Positions 11,976 to 23,832 of a DNA stretch of 64,000 nt are shown here, piece by piece. A program made the translations under genes and the position numbers. The DNA is from Calliopum simillimum (taxonomy: Eukaryota; Arthropoda; Insecta; Diptera; Lauxaniidae). The stretch spans positions 152,444,492 to 152,508,491 of the forward strand of contig OX638368.1 of NCBI GenBank assembly GCA_951812925.1. The letters run 5' to 3'. How positions within the stretch are numbered: position 1 is the first letter of the stretch; every line of letters begins with the position of its first letter. Under the pieces are notes generated by a model, which was not told the origin of the DNA, made no database searches, and was given only the letters and a program-made list of their open reading frames with translations.

Positions 11976-12675
11976 CTGTTTTTTTTTTTTTTGCTCATAC
12001 AAATAGAACCAGTTTTTTTTTTTTTTGATTTGATTTTTAACAAATAAAGTAGTTTGCCGGAAACATGCTCTTTTTTTCAGTGTAGTGCAAGCACTGTTTA
12101 GCTTGTATTGGTTCGATACGCTGACATTCATGTAATTGAATATGTAGTTACTGCCATCTATGTAAGCAAGAATTAACAACATTTCCTATACCCTCATATT
12201 CAGTGAGTAGGAAAATAAGAGACGTTTAGTGAAACGATTCATGGCAGGAATATCAGCATCAGCGTGTAATCGAGACATTGATGTTTAGAAAATGATGATG
12301 AGATTATTATTAATGATAAAGCGAAAATGCAGCTCAAGAGAACATGTACATTGTTAAATGTAAGCATTTAAAAAATTTTTATATTCTGTGACGGTTTATA
12401 CATATACTTCGGTAATTTATTACAAAGCAGCAACGAGAAATATTTGAACACATTACATATCCAATCTGCTTTGGTCATATAGCGTGTCTGTAATTCTATT
12501 GATTTTGTTTGTTCTTTTACAAGAATGACTATAGCTTTAAAGGTGTTGAATTTTAAACCTTATTCCTCCGGAAAAAATCTAGCTTCGGATAGATTTTTTT
12601 TTGGAATATTGAACAAAACTCCACATTCCAAACGTTTCATTTTGATGTAGACATTCACTTTAAACATGTTGTTAA
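11976..12675. other. Gene-free stretch with T-runs
   Basis: Poly-T tracts near 11980 and 12014 and AT-rich sequence. No gene seen. Confidence 0.45.
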
Positions 12676-12677
12676 TA

Positions 12678-13396
12678 GGTTGCCTTTTATGTTTCGGGAT
12701 TGGGCAACACTAATGTCAATAGCTAAAATCTGGCAACACCATAATAAAGTTTGACATTTTTTAGCATAAACGTTCTCACAACGTTTTGATGTACAAGTGC
12801 TATTTGTTCTATTTACAGTGAGTTAAGAAAATTAATTTTTCCATTGATAATTTAAGCGATTGATAAATTATGGGGTTTCCAACGAGAACAACCGTTTTTA
12901 AGAACTAAGTGTTCATGCAAAATCGAATGTATCGGAGTGGAACTAATGCCCAAGGATGCGATCTTGCATTATCAGTTCACGCACGGCATTAATGTTCTCT
13001 GGCACAACGGCCATTTTTAGACGACCTTCACGGAATTCGACTTTGAGCGACCGTCGGCCACGATTGAATTCATTAAACCAGTTTTTCACAGTGCTTTCAC
13101 AGTGCTATAGGATGGTGCTTCATCGCCATACAAAGGTTTAAGTTAATTGATGCACTCTTATCGTGATAATCCACGTCGAAAGTTGTGAAAAATGATCGCA
13201 CGAAAACGTTCACGAGTTAATTCCATTTTTTTGCCAAATTGATTTTTTCAAGTCACTGTAAGCAACACAAATGATGGTCGTACGTCAAAACGTTCTGAGT
13301 ACGTTTATGCTAAAAAATGTCAAACTTTATTATGGTGTTACCAGATTTTAGCTATTGACATTAGTGTTGCCCAATCCCGAAATATAAAAGGCAACC
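12678..13396. mobile_element. Internally deleted mariner with very long TIRs
   Basis: TA (12676-12677 and 13397-13398) flanks a 719-bp element. Its ends begin GGTTGCCTTTTAT and stay inverted-repeat for well over 100 bp (about 12678-12795 against 13270-13396) with only a few differences. The centre encodes, on the minus strand, the N-terminal part of a mariner transposase (see 12847-13226). The catalytic half of the gene is missing, so the element is non-autonomous. Its TIRs are far longer than the roughly 30 bp usual for mariner. Confidence 0.85.
12847..13226 (-). pseudogene. mariner transposase N-terminus, broken
   Basis: From an ATG at 13226 the minus strand reads MELTRERFRAIIFHNFRRG, then WFNEFNRGRRSL and EFREGR, then VPENINAVRELIMQDR. 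These are characteristic of the DNA-binding helix-turn-helix region of mariner transposases. In-frame stops interrupt it, including one after the first about 22 codons and one after the QDR block. A short duplicated CACAGTGCTTT-type segment near 13087-13106 adds codons. The DD34D catalytic domain is absent because of the internal deletion. Function: DNA binding of a cut-and-paste transposase; inactive here. Confidence 0.8.
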
Positions 13397-13398
13397 TA

Positions 13399-16300
13399 CG
13401 TATGAAAAAGTTTTTTTTAATAGAAAGATAAAAATTAATAAAAGCTTTCATGCCTTCAATAGTTTGCAAAATTTAATATCGGCTTTTATAAAACGCTGTA
13501 CTTTATACTTTCAATGCCATATAAAAAATTCATCAAGATTCCAAAAAAAAAAAACATTTTAATCTGCCAAATTTCATTTATTGTTAGCGTCAACTTCAGC
13601 GTTTAAATTAAAAATTCACGCTCAATTTCACGATGCTAAAAATAAATTCACACAAAACAACTGGCTATGTGGGAGGATGGCCGCGGCAGTAGCAATTTAT
13701 CATCAAAATAAATTAATTTAACCCCTTTGTATATACTATAGTAAAGGGTTTCTTTCGCTATCTTAAAGTTAATGAGAAAAGTATTTTTTATAAAAATATG
13801 TTTGCTATATCCTTTTTTTTAAATATGAATAGGGTTATAGTGTTGCATAGTGGCTCCCTTGTGCTAGAACTACGAATGTGCGGAATATCAATTTTGTTTC
13901 TTGGGTTTCTCGTTATTCTTTCTCAGCGTCGTAAAATTTGAAAGTGCTATGGATTTAAAAAATTTAAACGCCAACTGACAAATAATAATACTATTTGTAA
14001 ATAAATAAACAACAACAAATATCAAATTTTAAGTCGGACGTAAATAACTCTCACGAATTTTCTATAGAAAATTTTCTGGTCTTCAAAATTCGTATTTTCT
14101 AAAGAAGTTATTTTCTTATTATAAAGATGTCGTAGAAAAATATCCACGTTCAATATCATCGGCTCGATATTGATTTTAGACCAGTGATAACCAAACGCAA
14201 TACTAGCGCCTTTTGACAATGTTTATATTGCAAAACCAAACTTCAACTGAAACTTTCTCAAAATCCCTCATAACTCATATATTTAAAAATTCGTAGCTCT
14301 TCGGCTTTTTATCCTATTTTAATGAAAATTGTACGGTTTCTTTAGAAAAATACGAGCTATTGAAAAAAAAAAAAATTAGTTGGAAAAAAACTTATTTTTT
14401 TTCTTTTTAAAGTGATTTTGGGCATCCGCACTTTTTTTATATATATTTTTTTTTAAATTTAAATTGTATTACAATTTAACTTAATCTGTTTCGCCGTAAT
14501 CGTAATTTTCAAATTTATCAAGAGAGCAGTAAGAGTTTAAAAAAGAAATTCAGAGCTAAACATAAGAATCTGAAAAAAGGTTTCAACAATTGAAATCGAT
14601 TGAAGACAATTCTTAATTGATATTCGACAAAAAGCCAATGAACGGCCAGTCTTATATACATTCTCATGCGACCCAATATGGTATGATAAACACAACTTAA
14701 AAAAATCATAATTTAATTAAATGGTTGAATCGAGCCATCTTAGAAATTTTCAAAATTTCGGAAAATTATTTTACCACAGTTATATGAAAGTCCAATACAA
14801 ACTTTCATCAATTTTCATAAAAATCGGATATGTCAAGTCGAATCTTGGTCAGTTACACAAAGATTGAATCAATTGTAATTTGTTTCTCTTTAAAACCAAA
14901 TATTTCTTCGAAACATTGTTATTAGTATTAATAAGTACCTGGGCACTAAAAGGTTAACTGTCCAACAGATAATTCTAGATAAATTTTTTTTACCATCAGC
15001 GACCATCACAGTTTTTTTTTTCCAGTTCTGACTATCTAAAAATATGTCGAAAAACTTTAGCCTGGTCAATTTTATTTTCTTCCTAATACTACGTTCATAA
15101 AAACCAAGTGATTAAATAAAAAACAAATATACGAGCCACACACATATACAAAACATTTCGGTTCACAAAAATAAAAAAGCACCAACACTCTCATGCATAT
15201 ATGTACATATATTTGACTCACACATGTACATTATAATACTTATACTCTAATATTTACATATAAAAACCGAATAACGAGTCTAAAATGTGCGCCATTAAAA
15301 GGGTCAAAACAATCTCTTCATCATCATCAGTTTACATCGTCGCGTATCACAATTTCGCACATATCCTTTGCCCAATTCGACCAAGCATTTACCAACGCCA
15401 CACCCACATTCATGCACATGGCAATTGTGTGTGTGGCCTGTAGGTCTTTGTTGGGTTTATCGTTTTGACTGAAGTTTTTATTTTTATTTTTTGATTTTTT
15501 TTTACCCATTTCTTCCTTTTTTATTGTGGTCTTCTCGTATAGCAAGCAGCCAAAAATCGATTTGACTGCCAACACAATTGTGTTGCACATTTGAAGACAA
15601 TGGCATTTTGGCGTGAGCGTGTGAAAAGTCAATATATGAATGGGTTTGTCCATAAGCGACCTATGTGCGTATTTTACAAATTTTACTGGAAATCAAATCA
15701 AAATATATATATTTTTACTAAATCTAAACTTTATTCTCTAGAGTTTGACCTTTGGATTGTGGTGTCTGTATTTAACATAAAATAATCTTAACTAATTATT
15801 TCAGTGGGCAAATTCTTACTCAAAACATTGTTAGCATAAAACATTACTGCACTGCAACCAAACTAAAATTGAACTGCATGCCAATATGCATGCACTTTCG
15901 TTTTTGACTCAAAAGTTGTAGCAACAGCTAAGTTGAATTTACTTTCTGCAAAGCATGAACTCAATTTTTAAGCATTTAACATATTCGTGGTGCGAATCTT
16001 CTTGTCGTTTTCTTTATTTATATAATGAGCTTTTTTTCTTACTGCACTTTGATTGATTGCTGTTTATTCATTTTATTTTCATTTTTGTCACTGTAAATGC
16101 AATACTTTCAAAACATGGATATTAAACGGCATGGTTAACTTAAATCGTTTACCGTACAATTCTTCATTGATAAAATGCAAATAACCAAGTTTTTTACGCT
16201 TTTTTTGAAGTTAAAATAACAATTAAAGGTTATCCTTTGCCATGAAACTTGATATAAGCGTTAAGTACTTTATCTATTGTATAAAACCGTTTTTGAATTA

Positions 16301-16418
16301 TTTCGATACAAATCGGTTTTCTTCGAATTTTCGTTAACTGGAGAATCGAACATTATTCCTCGATGTTTTTTTAATAAGTTGCGATTTTTCGAACTTTGCT
16401 ACACTGACAACTCTGATA
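13399..16418. other. Gene-free stretch
   Basis: About 3 kb of AT-rich DNA with (CA/TA)-rich patches near 15130-15260. A 108-codon minus-strand frame at 15327-15653 has no family resemblance and a lysine/asparagine-rich composition expected of AT-rich non-coding DNA. I do not call it a gene. Confidence 0.45.
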
Positions 16419-16914
16419 ACACTAGTCTACAGCCAAAATTCCCAGTGAATGCCACTATCCATTTTATATGTAAAATGGGCTGCTGATTCCGAAAATCGCA
16501 TTATTTTTTTTTTTTTCATGTCGTTTTCGAGATATCGGTCATTTTCGGTTTTCGGACCAAAAAAAAAGATAGTTCCATTTAAATACAAATATCTCCAGAA
16601 TCAATGTTTGTATTCAAACGTATTATATGTCATATTAAAGGTAATTAAATTACCTACAAATGATATTCATTCACTTTTTGGTTAGTTTGTTAGTTTTGGC
16701 GAAATAAATTGATTTCTAAAAAAAAACATTTTTTTAATCGATTTTTGAAGTTTTTTAATCCACTGTACATGAAAAATACAAAAATAGCGCATTCTTGTGT
16801 TAAATCGATGAATTTAACTATATGATCCTTACATTTGAGGTGTATCATGTGTTCAGTAAACTTATGCAGGATATGACGAGAAATATTTTTGTAGACAATT
16901 TTAACCCTCTTAAA

Positions 16915-16952
16915 CCCCCACATGTGATTCATTTTGACCTAAATGTGGGGGG
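16915..16952. repeat. Small G/C-rich hairpin
   Basis: CCCCCACAT faces AATGTGGGGGG across about 18 bases, directly before the 5' junction of the LINE fragment. It may have helped terminate reverse transcription there; that is speculation. Confidence 0.45.
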
Positions 16953-16954
16953 TC

Positions 16955-17650
16955 GTGTCCAAGACTAAAAGCATGAAGCTAAACGCAAGCAATGACATCA
17001 CGTTTAAAGCTGACAGTGATGACATCGGAAACGTCGATAGCTTCACGTATTTAGGCAGCATTATCTCCATGGATGGTGGAGCAAAAGGGGATATCAACTC
17101 AAGAATAGCAAAAGCAAAAGGCGCGTTTGCTCAACTGAACAAAATATGGTCTTCATCCGTTATATCCACCAAAACGAGAGTGCGCATTTTTGATTCGAAT
17201 GTGAAATCGGTTTTGTTATACGGGTGCGAAACGTGGCTTGTTACTGAACACCTAACGAACAAGCTGCAAATATTCGTCAACAAATGCTTAAGGCGTATAC
17301 TAAAGGTTTGGTGGCCTCGCACTATATCAAATGCCGAGCTACATCAAAAATGCAATCAGGGCGCTATAGCAATCGAGGTCAAGCTGCGCAAATGGAGATG
17401 GATTGTCACACTCTCCGGAAACCACACAGCGAAGTTTGTCGCCAGGCTCTTGAGTGGAATCCACAAGGCAGTAGAGGTCGTGGTAGACCCAAAACCAACT
17501 GGAAGAGGTCGCTGGAAAAGGAAGTCCATGAATCGGGAAAGTCGTGGCAAGAGATTAAAGTCATCGCAAGGGATCGTGACAAATGGAGAGATTTCATATT
17601 GGCCCTATGCTCCTCCAAGGAGTTAAAGGAGAATACGTACATACATACAT
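16955..17650 (+). pseudogene. RTE-like LINE, RT C-terminal fragment, frameshifted
   Basis: The fragment encodes the end of a reverse transcriptase and the downstream conserved region: SKTKSMKLN, FTYLGSIIS, SVLLYGCETW, CLRRILKVWWP and, after a frameshift, GHTLRKPHSEVCRQALEWNP and RGRGRPKTNWKRSL. Comparison with the intact copy at 45721-46691 shows loss of one G near 17404 (GGATTGG to GGATTG), which moves the C-terminus into another frame. The TAG stop of the other copy is AAG here. The element ends in an (ACAT)n tail. This family is common in insects and resembles RTE-type LINEs; the 5' part with the endonuclease and catalytic YxDD is missing. Confidence 0.85.
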
Positions 17651-17810
17651 CTTTTTTTTTGGTCCGAAAATCGAAAACGACCGATATCTCGAAAACAACA
17701 CGAAATAAAAAAAAATAATGCAATTTTCGGAATCAGCAGCCCATTTTACATATAAAATGAATAATGGCATTCACTGGGGAAAAAATTTTTAATCATTTGT
17801 AGGCTAGTGT

Positions 17811-18296
17811 AATTTCCGGATGTTATTGATGTGATTGTGTCATATTTCAAATACTTTTATCGTTTTTAAAATTAATGTTAATCATAAAAATGCCCATTAC
17901 TTGCTTTTCCGTAGTGCCAAATATTTATCTATTTTAGTAACTAATGGTCGAAATGTGGCCTAGCAGCTGAATTATTCATTCCAGCATTGCCTTCTATTTC
18001 CAATATTTTTTTCTTCTTATTTATTGTGACCCCATGACTTGTTAAAGTGTTCACATTGGCGTTGGTATTAGTGTCACCATATTTCTTATATACATACATA
18101 CAACCATACATGTATGTAGTATCTGCGTTGTCTGTTGTCTAAAATTCGTTTTATCTTGACTCATTTCATCCTTGAAGCAAATTGCTTTGCAGTGATGTGG
18201 AATAATGGTGCTATAGATACATAACCAATCCAAAAAATAAAAAAAAATCCCCAAATAGACCAAAATAATGGAGCACATGCTGAATAATATATATAA
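17811..18296. other. Gene-free stretch
   Basis: AT-rich DNA with a few TACA-type repeats; nothing else seen. Confidence 0.4.
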
Positions 18297-19897
18297 GGGT
18301 GGGCCAAATTGTATGGACGAAATTTTATCGACCTCGGCTACCCCCCTATGTGAAAGTTCATTCAATTCTATGAATATTTGCCCAAGAAACTATACCTCTG
18401 CGTTCAACTTTAGTTCGGCGCATTTTTGATCGAAAATTTTACCTTTTATTAAAATTTTTTTTATTTTCATACTAAATTTTAAAAATTTTTATAAAGACAA
18501 AAGTAATGTCATTATATGATTTGGCTGGTATTCTGTCAGTATTCAATTAAATTAGGTTCTGTTTGCATTAAACGTTCACTTGATGGTGTGGAAGTGATGC
18601 TATATATTTAAAAAAGTGATATGGGTCAAATAGCCGATTATTATGACCGACTTTCAAAATAAACGATTCATATTTTTGGATGAATTTTTTCAAACAAAAC
18701 ACCAACCTAGGCTAAAAGTTCATTCAATTTTATGAATATTGGCCCAAAGAACCATACCTCTACGTTCAACTTTAGTTCGGCACATTTTCGACTGAAAATT
18801 TTACCTTGCGTTTAATATTTATTTTTATGCTTAATTTTCAAAATTCCTATAGAGACAAAAGTAATATCATAATATGTTTTGGATGGTATTCTGTCAGTAA
18901 TCAATAAAATTGGGTTCTGTTTTTACGAAAACTTTACTTGATAGCGTGAAATTGATTATATTTATTCCAAAAAACTATATCGGTCAAATAACCGATTTCA
19001 AAATAAACGAGTCATATTTTTACATGGATTTTTTCAATCGAAACACCGACCCAAGTATTTTTGTATGCTAGGATGCCGAATTTGACACTAATTTTTTTTC
19101 AGGGCAACATCTAGTGGCAGTTTTAAGATATAAACTAGCCGCTTTTTTTAATTTTACAGAACAATGTACCAAAAATCCATGTAAAAATATGAATGTTTAT
19201 AATAAATAGTTATAATTTGACCGATATAATTTTTTGCAATAAATATTATCAATTTCACGCTATCAAGTAAACTTTTCGAATAAACAGAACCCAATTTTAT
19301 TGATTACTGACAGAATACCATCCAAAACATATTATGATATTACTTTTGTCTCTATAGGAATTTTGAAAATTAAGCATAAAAATAAATATTAAACGCAAGG
19401 TAAAATTTGCAATCGAAAATGCGCCGAACTAAAATTGAACGTAGAGGTATGGTTCCTTGGGCAAATATTCATAGAATTGAATGAACTTTCTGCCTAGGTT
19501 GGTGTTTTGTTTGAAAATCTTCATCCAAAAATATGAATCGTTTATTTTGAAAGTCGGTCATAAAAATCGGCTATTCGACCCATATCACTTTTTTAAATAT
19601 ATAGCATCAATTCCACTCTCTCAAGTAAACTTTTTATGTAAACAGAACTTAATTTAATTGATTACTGACAGAATACCAGCCAAATCATATAATGGCATTA
19701 CTTTTGTCTTTATAAAAATTTTTAAAATTTAGTATGAAAATAAAAAAAAATATTAATGAAAGGTAAAATTTTCGATCAAAAATGCGCCGAACTAAAGTTG
19801 AACGAAGAGGTATAGTTCCTTGGGCAAATATTCATAGAATTAAATGAACTTTCACATAGGGGGGTAGCCGAGATCAGTTTTCAAATCGGCCCACCCC
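18297..19897. mobile_element. 1.6-kb foldback with tandemly duplicated arms
   Basis: The ends are GGGTGGGCC-type inverted repeats, with AT-rich flanks ATATATA on both sides. Each arm consists of two diverged tandem units of about 370 bp. Units begin near 18350 and 18718 on the left, with their complements ending near 19480 and 19850 on the right. Each unit carries the landmarks GTTCATTCAATTYTATGAAT, CATACCTCT.CGTTCAA, TTTTACCTT and TGGTATTCTGTCAGTA. A central unique segment (about 19060-19170) separates the arms. No protein is encoded. The structure resembles FB/Galileo-type foldback elements; membership of a named family is not established. Confidence 0.8.
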
Positions 19898-20670
19898 AAT
19901 ATATATGTATGCATATTACTTAGAATTGGGTCAATTTAACAAGCATTTGGCCGACAAATATCGGCTATTGATATCACTGAATGTGTAAATGCATTGGTGT
20001 GATAATTTTGTAGAATTTAATGTTTTTGTGAGCGGTAGCATTACTACGCATTAGAGATGAGCTTAGCGTTGACTTTTTGGTCACTGGCGATCAAACTTTC
20101 CTACCGAATTTCATCAAAGTAACATGTACAGATTGCAAAATAAAAATTGTTGAATCATATATAAGATTTCACCAACTTATTGGACAGCATACGGCTTACA
20201 TGTAAAGCACCTACATACCAAACTTCATCCAAATAGATTTTACAGTTTGCAAGATATAACATGTTAAACGAAAAAAGTTATCACGATTTCATTCAAAATT
20301 TCGTGATCCACAGTGTGATCACAAAAAAAAAGTTTGTACTTTTGTTAGTAGTAAGCTTTCAATGAGCGATTAACCCTGAAAGAAAAAAAAAAAAACATGG
20401 GAACTAATTAATTTATCGCTGCACTGTACCCGGAAAATCGAAAAATCTGGCCAAAATTCTGAAATGAAATTAAATCTGAAAACCATTTTCAAAACGCAAA
20501 ATAGCGTATCCACAACGGTGAACAACTAGTAAATCTTGTCTCACCAAATTCGATACTTAAGTGATTTTGATGTTGCCCATTATCTTTTTTTGACTAATTC
20601 AAGGTCGCTGATTCTGAATCAGGCAGCCGTTGTCACAATAGCCTAAAAGAAAATAGACCCTTTTATTTGA
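19898..20670. other. Gene-free stretch
   Basis: AT-rich. A segment near 20200-20275 (ACATACCAAACTTCATCC ... TTTGCAAGATATAAC) faintly resembles the module of the 1.8-kb repeat at 38660. Otherwise nothing is seen. Confidence 0.4.
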
Positions 20671-20674
20671 AAAG

Positions 20675-21060
20675 AACAAGCTCGCTTCCGCCCAAACAGA
20701 TCGTATATTGTCATATAAATACTCCGCGGATCATATCCATGAGTTGCAGGCTACGCTGCACTTGCCCTTCATCCACATATAACAGTACCGCCTTCGATAA
20801 GATCGACCGAAAATGCATTTAGATGCATTGACTTATCAAACTAACTAAGGCTCAATGCGAAGACTTCAAAAGTAGAGTCTTACATAACGGAAAGATTAAA
20901 GATTCCTTTGATTTCATGCCGGGTTTGCGCCAAGGTTTTCCGCTCTCACCATTTCTTTCTGTTCATATTAGTTCAATATCCTCAGCAGAGCCCTTGATTA
21001 TTCAAATTGATCTCGAGTATATAGATGACTTACGCCCCAGCAGGCAAAACTAGGCGAACT
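20675..21060 (+). pseudogene. Heavily decayed RTE-type reverse transcriptase
   Basis: Scattered RT motifs survive in different frames: an EQARFRPNRS block near 20678, an AFDKIDR block near 20800, LHNGKIKDSF followed by LRQGFPLSP near 20890-20955, and YIDDL near 21020, standing for the catalytic YxDD box. Stops and frameshifts separate them, so it is an old LINE remnant. The order of motifs matches RTE-type elements. It represents an upstream part of the RT that is missing from the LINE fragment at 16955. Confidence 0.65.
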
Positions 21061-23620
21061 GATTAACTGCTTATCCACCATTTTCAGATAGCTTCAACTG
21101 TACACCCGTCAACATTCCCCAGAACCTTACCGGAATTGTGCGAATGCGGAGAAGATGTATGCGAATTTCAACAAGAACACCTCATACACCGAACAGTAAA
21201 ATAATTATTAATAACATTGAGCTCAGAATACTTAAAACCATTCGTTTTATTCATTGTTAAATGTGTTAATCATGTTAAGTTATTATTATTTAAATTCTTA
21301 TTACTATCTTCTTCATTGCACGGGACGTAGACGACAGAGGGATGAGAGCAGTGGCATTCATATGACCAATTATTTATTTTGTCGAGTCAGCAATATGAAC
21401 AAAGGCTATTTTAATTGCTGACAGTGTCAGCGCATAAATCTTGTCCAATCCAATGAAGAATTCAAGCTCTAAATCACCAAAACCAAGTTTGTACATAGTC
21501 CGGTTATGAAATAACTATTCCGAATCCAAGGCTTGGATTATTTAGAGTTTACTGTTTGAAGACTAATGCGAATGAGTTTAGCAAAACGATTGATAATAAC
21601 TGGTTGATTGTGCAGCGCCGACAAGATGGTACTGTCACTGACACTGTCATCCTGTCGACGTTGCATAACCAGCCAGGTACCATCAATACATTTGCGTTTA
21701 GAGACTAAATTTCAAAATGGTCCTAGCCTTGAGCTTGGAATACTTATTTCATAAACGCCACTTTGACCGCTTCTTACTAATGCTTCAAAGCAATTTGTTG
21801 GCAACAGTTGTGCAGTTGTTGCAGGTTCAGTTATGGGTTCTTCTTTTTTGTACAAATTGTGTTCAGATGTTTTTGCATACTAAAAAGATAAAAAGTCCTA
21901 TTAGTTACTAACTGTCAGATGACAGGAATTAACTCGAGGTAATGGATAAAAGTGTTAATGCCAAAATTTTGGTCTCCTTAGTAACTACACAGTTCACTAT
22001 ATTTTATTTGTAAATATTACTATACGAAACCATAAAATAGTTCATACGTTTGTTAATTTATTTTTGAAATTTAATGTTACAATAATTACTTTAATTTTTT
22101 TACTACACTCATTCTTACCATTTGCCTGCACAATTCAATCTATACCTTTAAGTAACATTTGCACTAGGAATCTGAATTAAAAATTGTTTTAAATATTAAA
22201 TTTTCTTATTATTTTTGCTTTTCTTACATTATTGTTGAACGATTAGCAACATTTCAATGAATGTTGTACCGAAATTAAATGAAAAGTGGTAACAATCGTT
22301 ACGATTTCAATAAAGATCTTGGTTACTGAACAGTAACGTTCTTAATAACATTTAATTCAATTTGGGAAATGATTTATTTAATTATGACATCAGAGAGTAT
22401 CAATGATATACTGATTCACTCAAGTCATTTTATACTCTCTCTCTCAGCAACTGTTATTAACATTACTATTGAGTTGTCATTGTTGATTTTTTCCATAGTA
22501 CCAAGTGAAAACATATGTCGCATTCAAACGTCAGAGTTGTTCTAGGAAATGAAATCCATACCATTCAATAAGTAGCCGAGTTCATATCAAGTTGGTCTTC
22601 TAGGTTTTCAAGAAATCTGGTTGCAATCGCAAATTTTCCAATAAAACGAAAGTTTATTCATAGGCCCTTGCAATAAAGCAAAAGATTCGTTTGATAAAGT
22701 TAAAGATATTAAAGCTTTTTGTTTTCTTTAAACGATTGCAGTCTGAATAATGCAAAGAAAGCGATCGATTTTCGCATTTACGTAGTATTTATATCTGATT
22801 TTTCTCACAAATGTCATATTGTCTCACTGCCTGTATATGTAGTGTGTGAATTTTTATAAGTTTATGAATATTTTATAATACGCGGCAGCAACCAAAAAAG
22901 CCAAGAAGCTGTTCAGCAGGAGGGAAGGCCGAAAAAAACTGTTACGACATCAATAATAGAGGAATGTGGAAAGGTTATCTAAAGAGTTGTTTAGTTAATA
23001 TGGAAAATTGTTTTCATTGGCCTTAAGTTTTAGAAATTTTAGCAATAGGTTAGCATTTTAAATGAGATCTTGAAAATTTGTTTTGCATAGTTCCGTATCT
23101 AGCAATAGTTTTTTTCTTTCACGTCAATATTTTTAAATATCCTAAAACAACGCGCGTTGCTAAAAAATATTTTTTTGTATAACTGTAACACGTAAATTGA
23201 AATTTATATCAAGTAATACCATACACTACCATATTACATAATCTCAAAAATAGTACAAAACCGTGTATTTGAAATTTTAAGCTAAGATATTTGAAAATTC
23301 TAATGTGATAGGACGCCAATAATTGAGAAGGGAATATTGTGACAATAGTTGTAAGAATTTATTTTAAAATTTTTTAACAGTTAGTTTTTGGAAAGTGTTG
23401 CTACGTTATCTCAATTAGAAGCATTAGCACGTTGAGAGAAACTAAAAACACGTCATATTTTGTTTTTTTATTAATGTTAATTCGCCACGTTCTAACAAAG
23501 TGTGAAGGTTTGGAGATTTATTTGGCCAAACTCGTAGACCATAATAACTTTTGCAAATTTACTTTCTTTTGAGTTTTTAATGAAATTTAGATATTTATAT
23601 TTTGTTCATAATTTAAATTG
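21061..23620. other. Gene-free stretch
   Basis: About 2.5 kb with no gene recognised. It contains the hairpin at 21600-21672. Around 22885-22975 a lysine-rich reading frame exists but cannot be assigned. Confidence 0.4.
21600..21672. repeat. 73-nt imperfect hairpin
   Basis: CTGGTTGATTGTGCAGCGCC and onwards pairs with the segment ending GTTGCATAACCAG. About 30 paired positions are interrupted by a few mismatches, several differences being G-U compatible, with a tiny loop. Size and shape fit a microRNA-like precursor, but also a collapsed small MITE. Confidence 0.5.
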
Positions 23621-23696
23621 TAAATGTAGAGTATTAATATTAACAAAGTATACTTTTATATATGATGTTTGTATAAATGATTGAACACAAAATAAA

Positions 23697-23755
23697 TCAT
23701 TCTGAATTAGACTCTCTACTGAATCACATCGAACTTTTATAATAAATATATTACA
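23697..23755 (+). repeat. 5' LTR remnant
   Basis: Matches the last about 59 bp of the LTR at 24935-24993 (CTGAATTAGACTCTCTACTG onwards to TATATTACA). The upstream part of this LTR is missing. Confidence 0.7.
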
Positions 23756-23832
23756 AATTGGCGACGAGAAAAAAATCTTAAAAATATATAATTTTTTTTT
23801 TTTTGTAAAGAAAAATTGATATTAAAAAAAAT

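Larger units (their letters stand above)
16419..17810. mobile_element. TIR element interrupted by an RTE-like LINE
   Basis: Arms at about 16419-16570 and 17650-17810 are inverted repeats, starting ACACTAG(T/C)CTACA and sharing CCCAGTGAATGCCA, AAAATGGGCTGCTGATTCC and GAGATATCGGTC blocks. The arm sequence ends abruptly against the (ACAT)n tail of the LINE at 17650, so the LINE landed just inside the right arm. The 370 bp between the left arm and the LINE is the remaining interior of the host element, which has no coding sequence. Confidence 0.7.

Noticed and set aside
15327..15653. 108-codon minus-strand ORF
   Set aside because: No family motif, K/N-rich composition as expected from AT-rich DNA, and no supporting splice or promoter signal.
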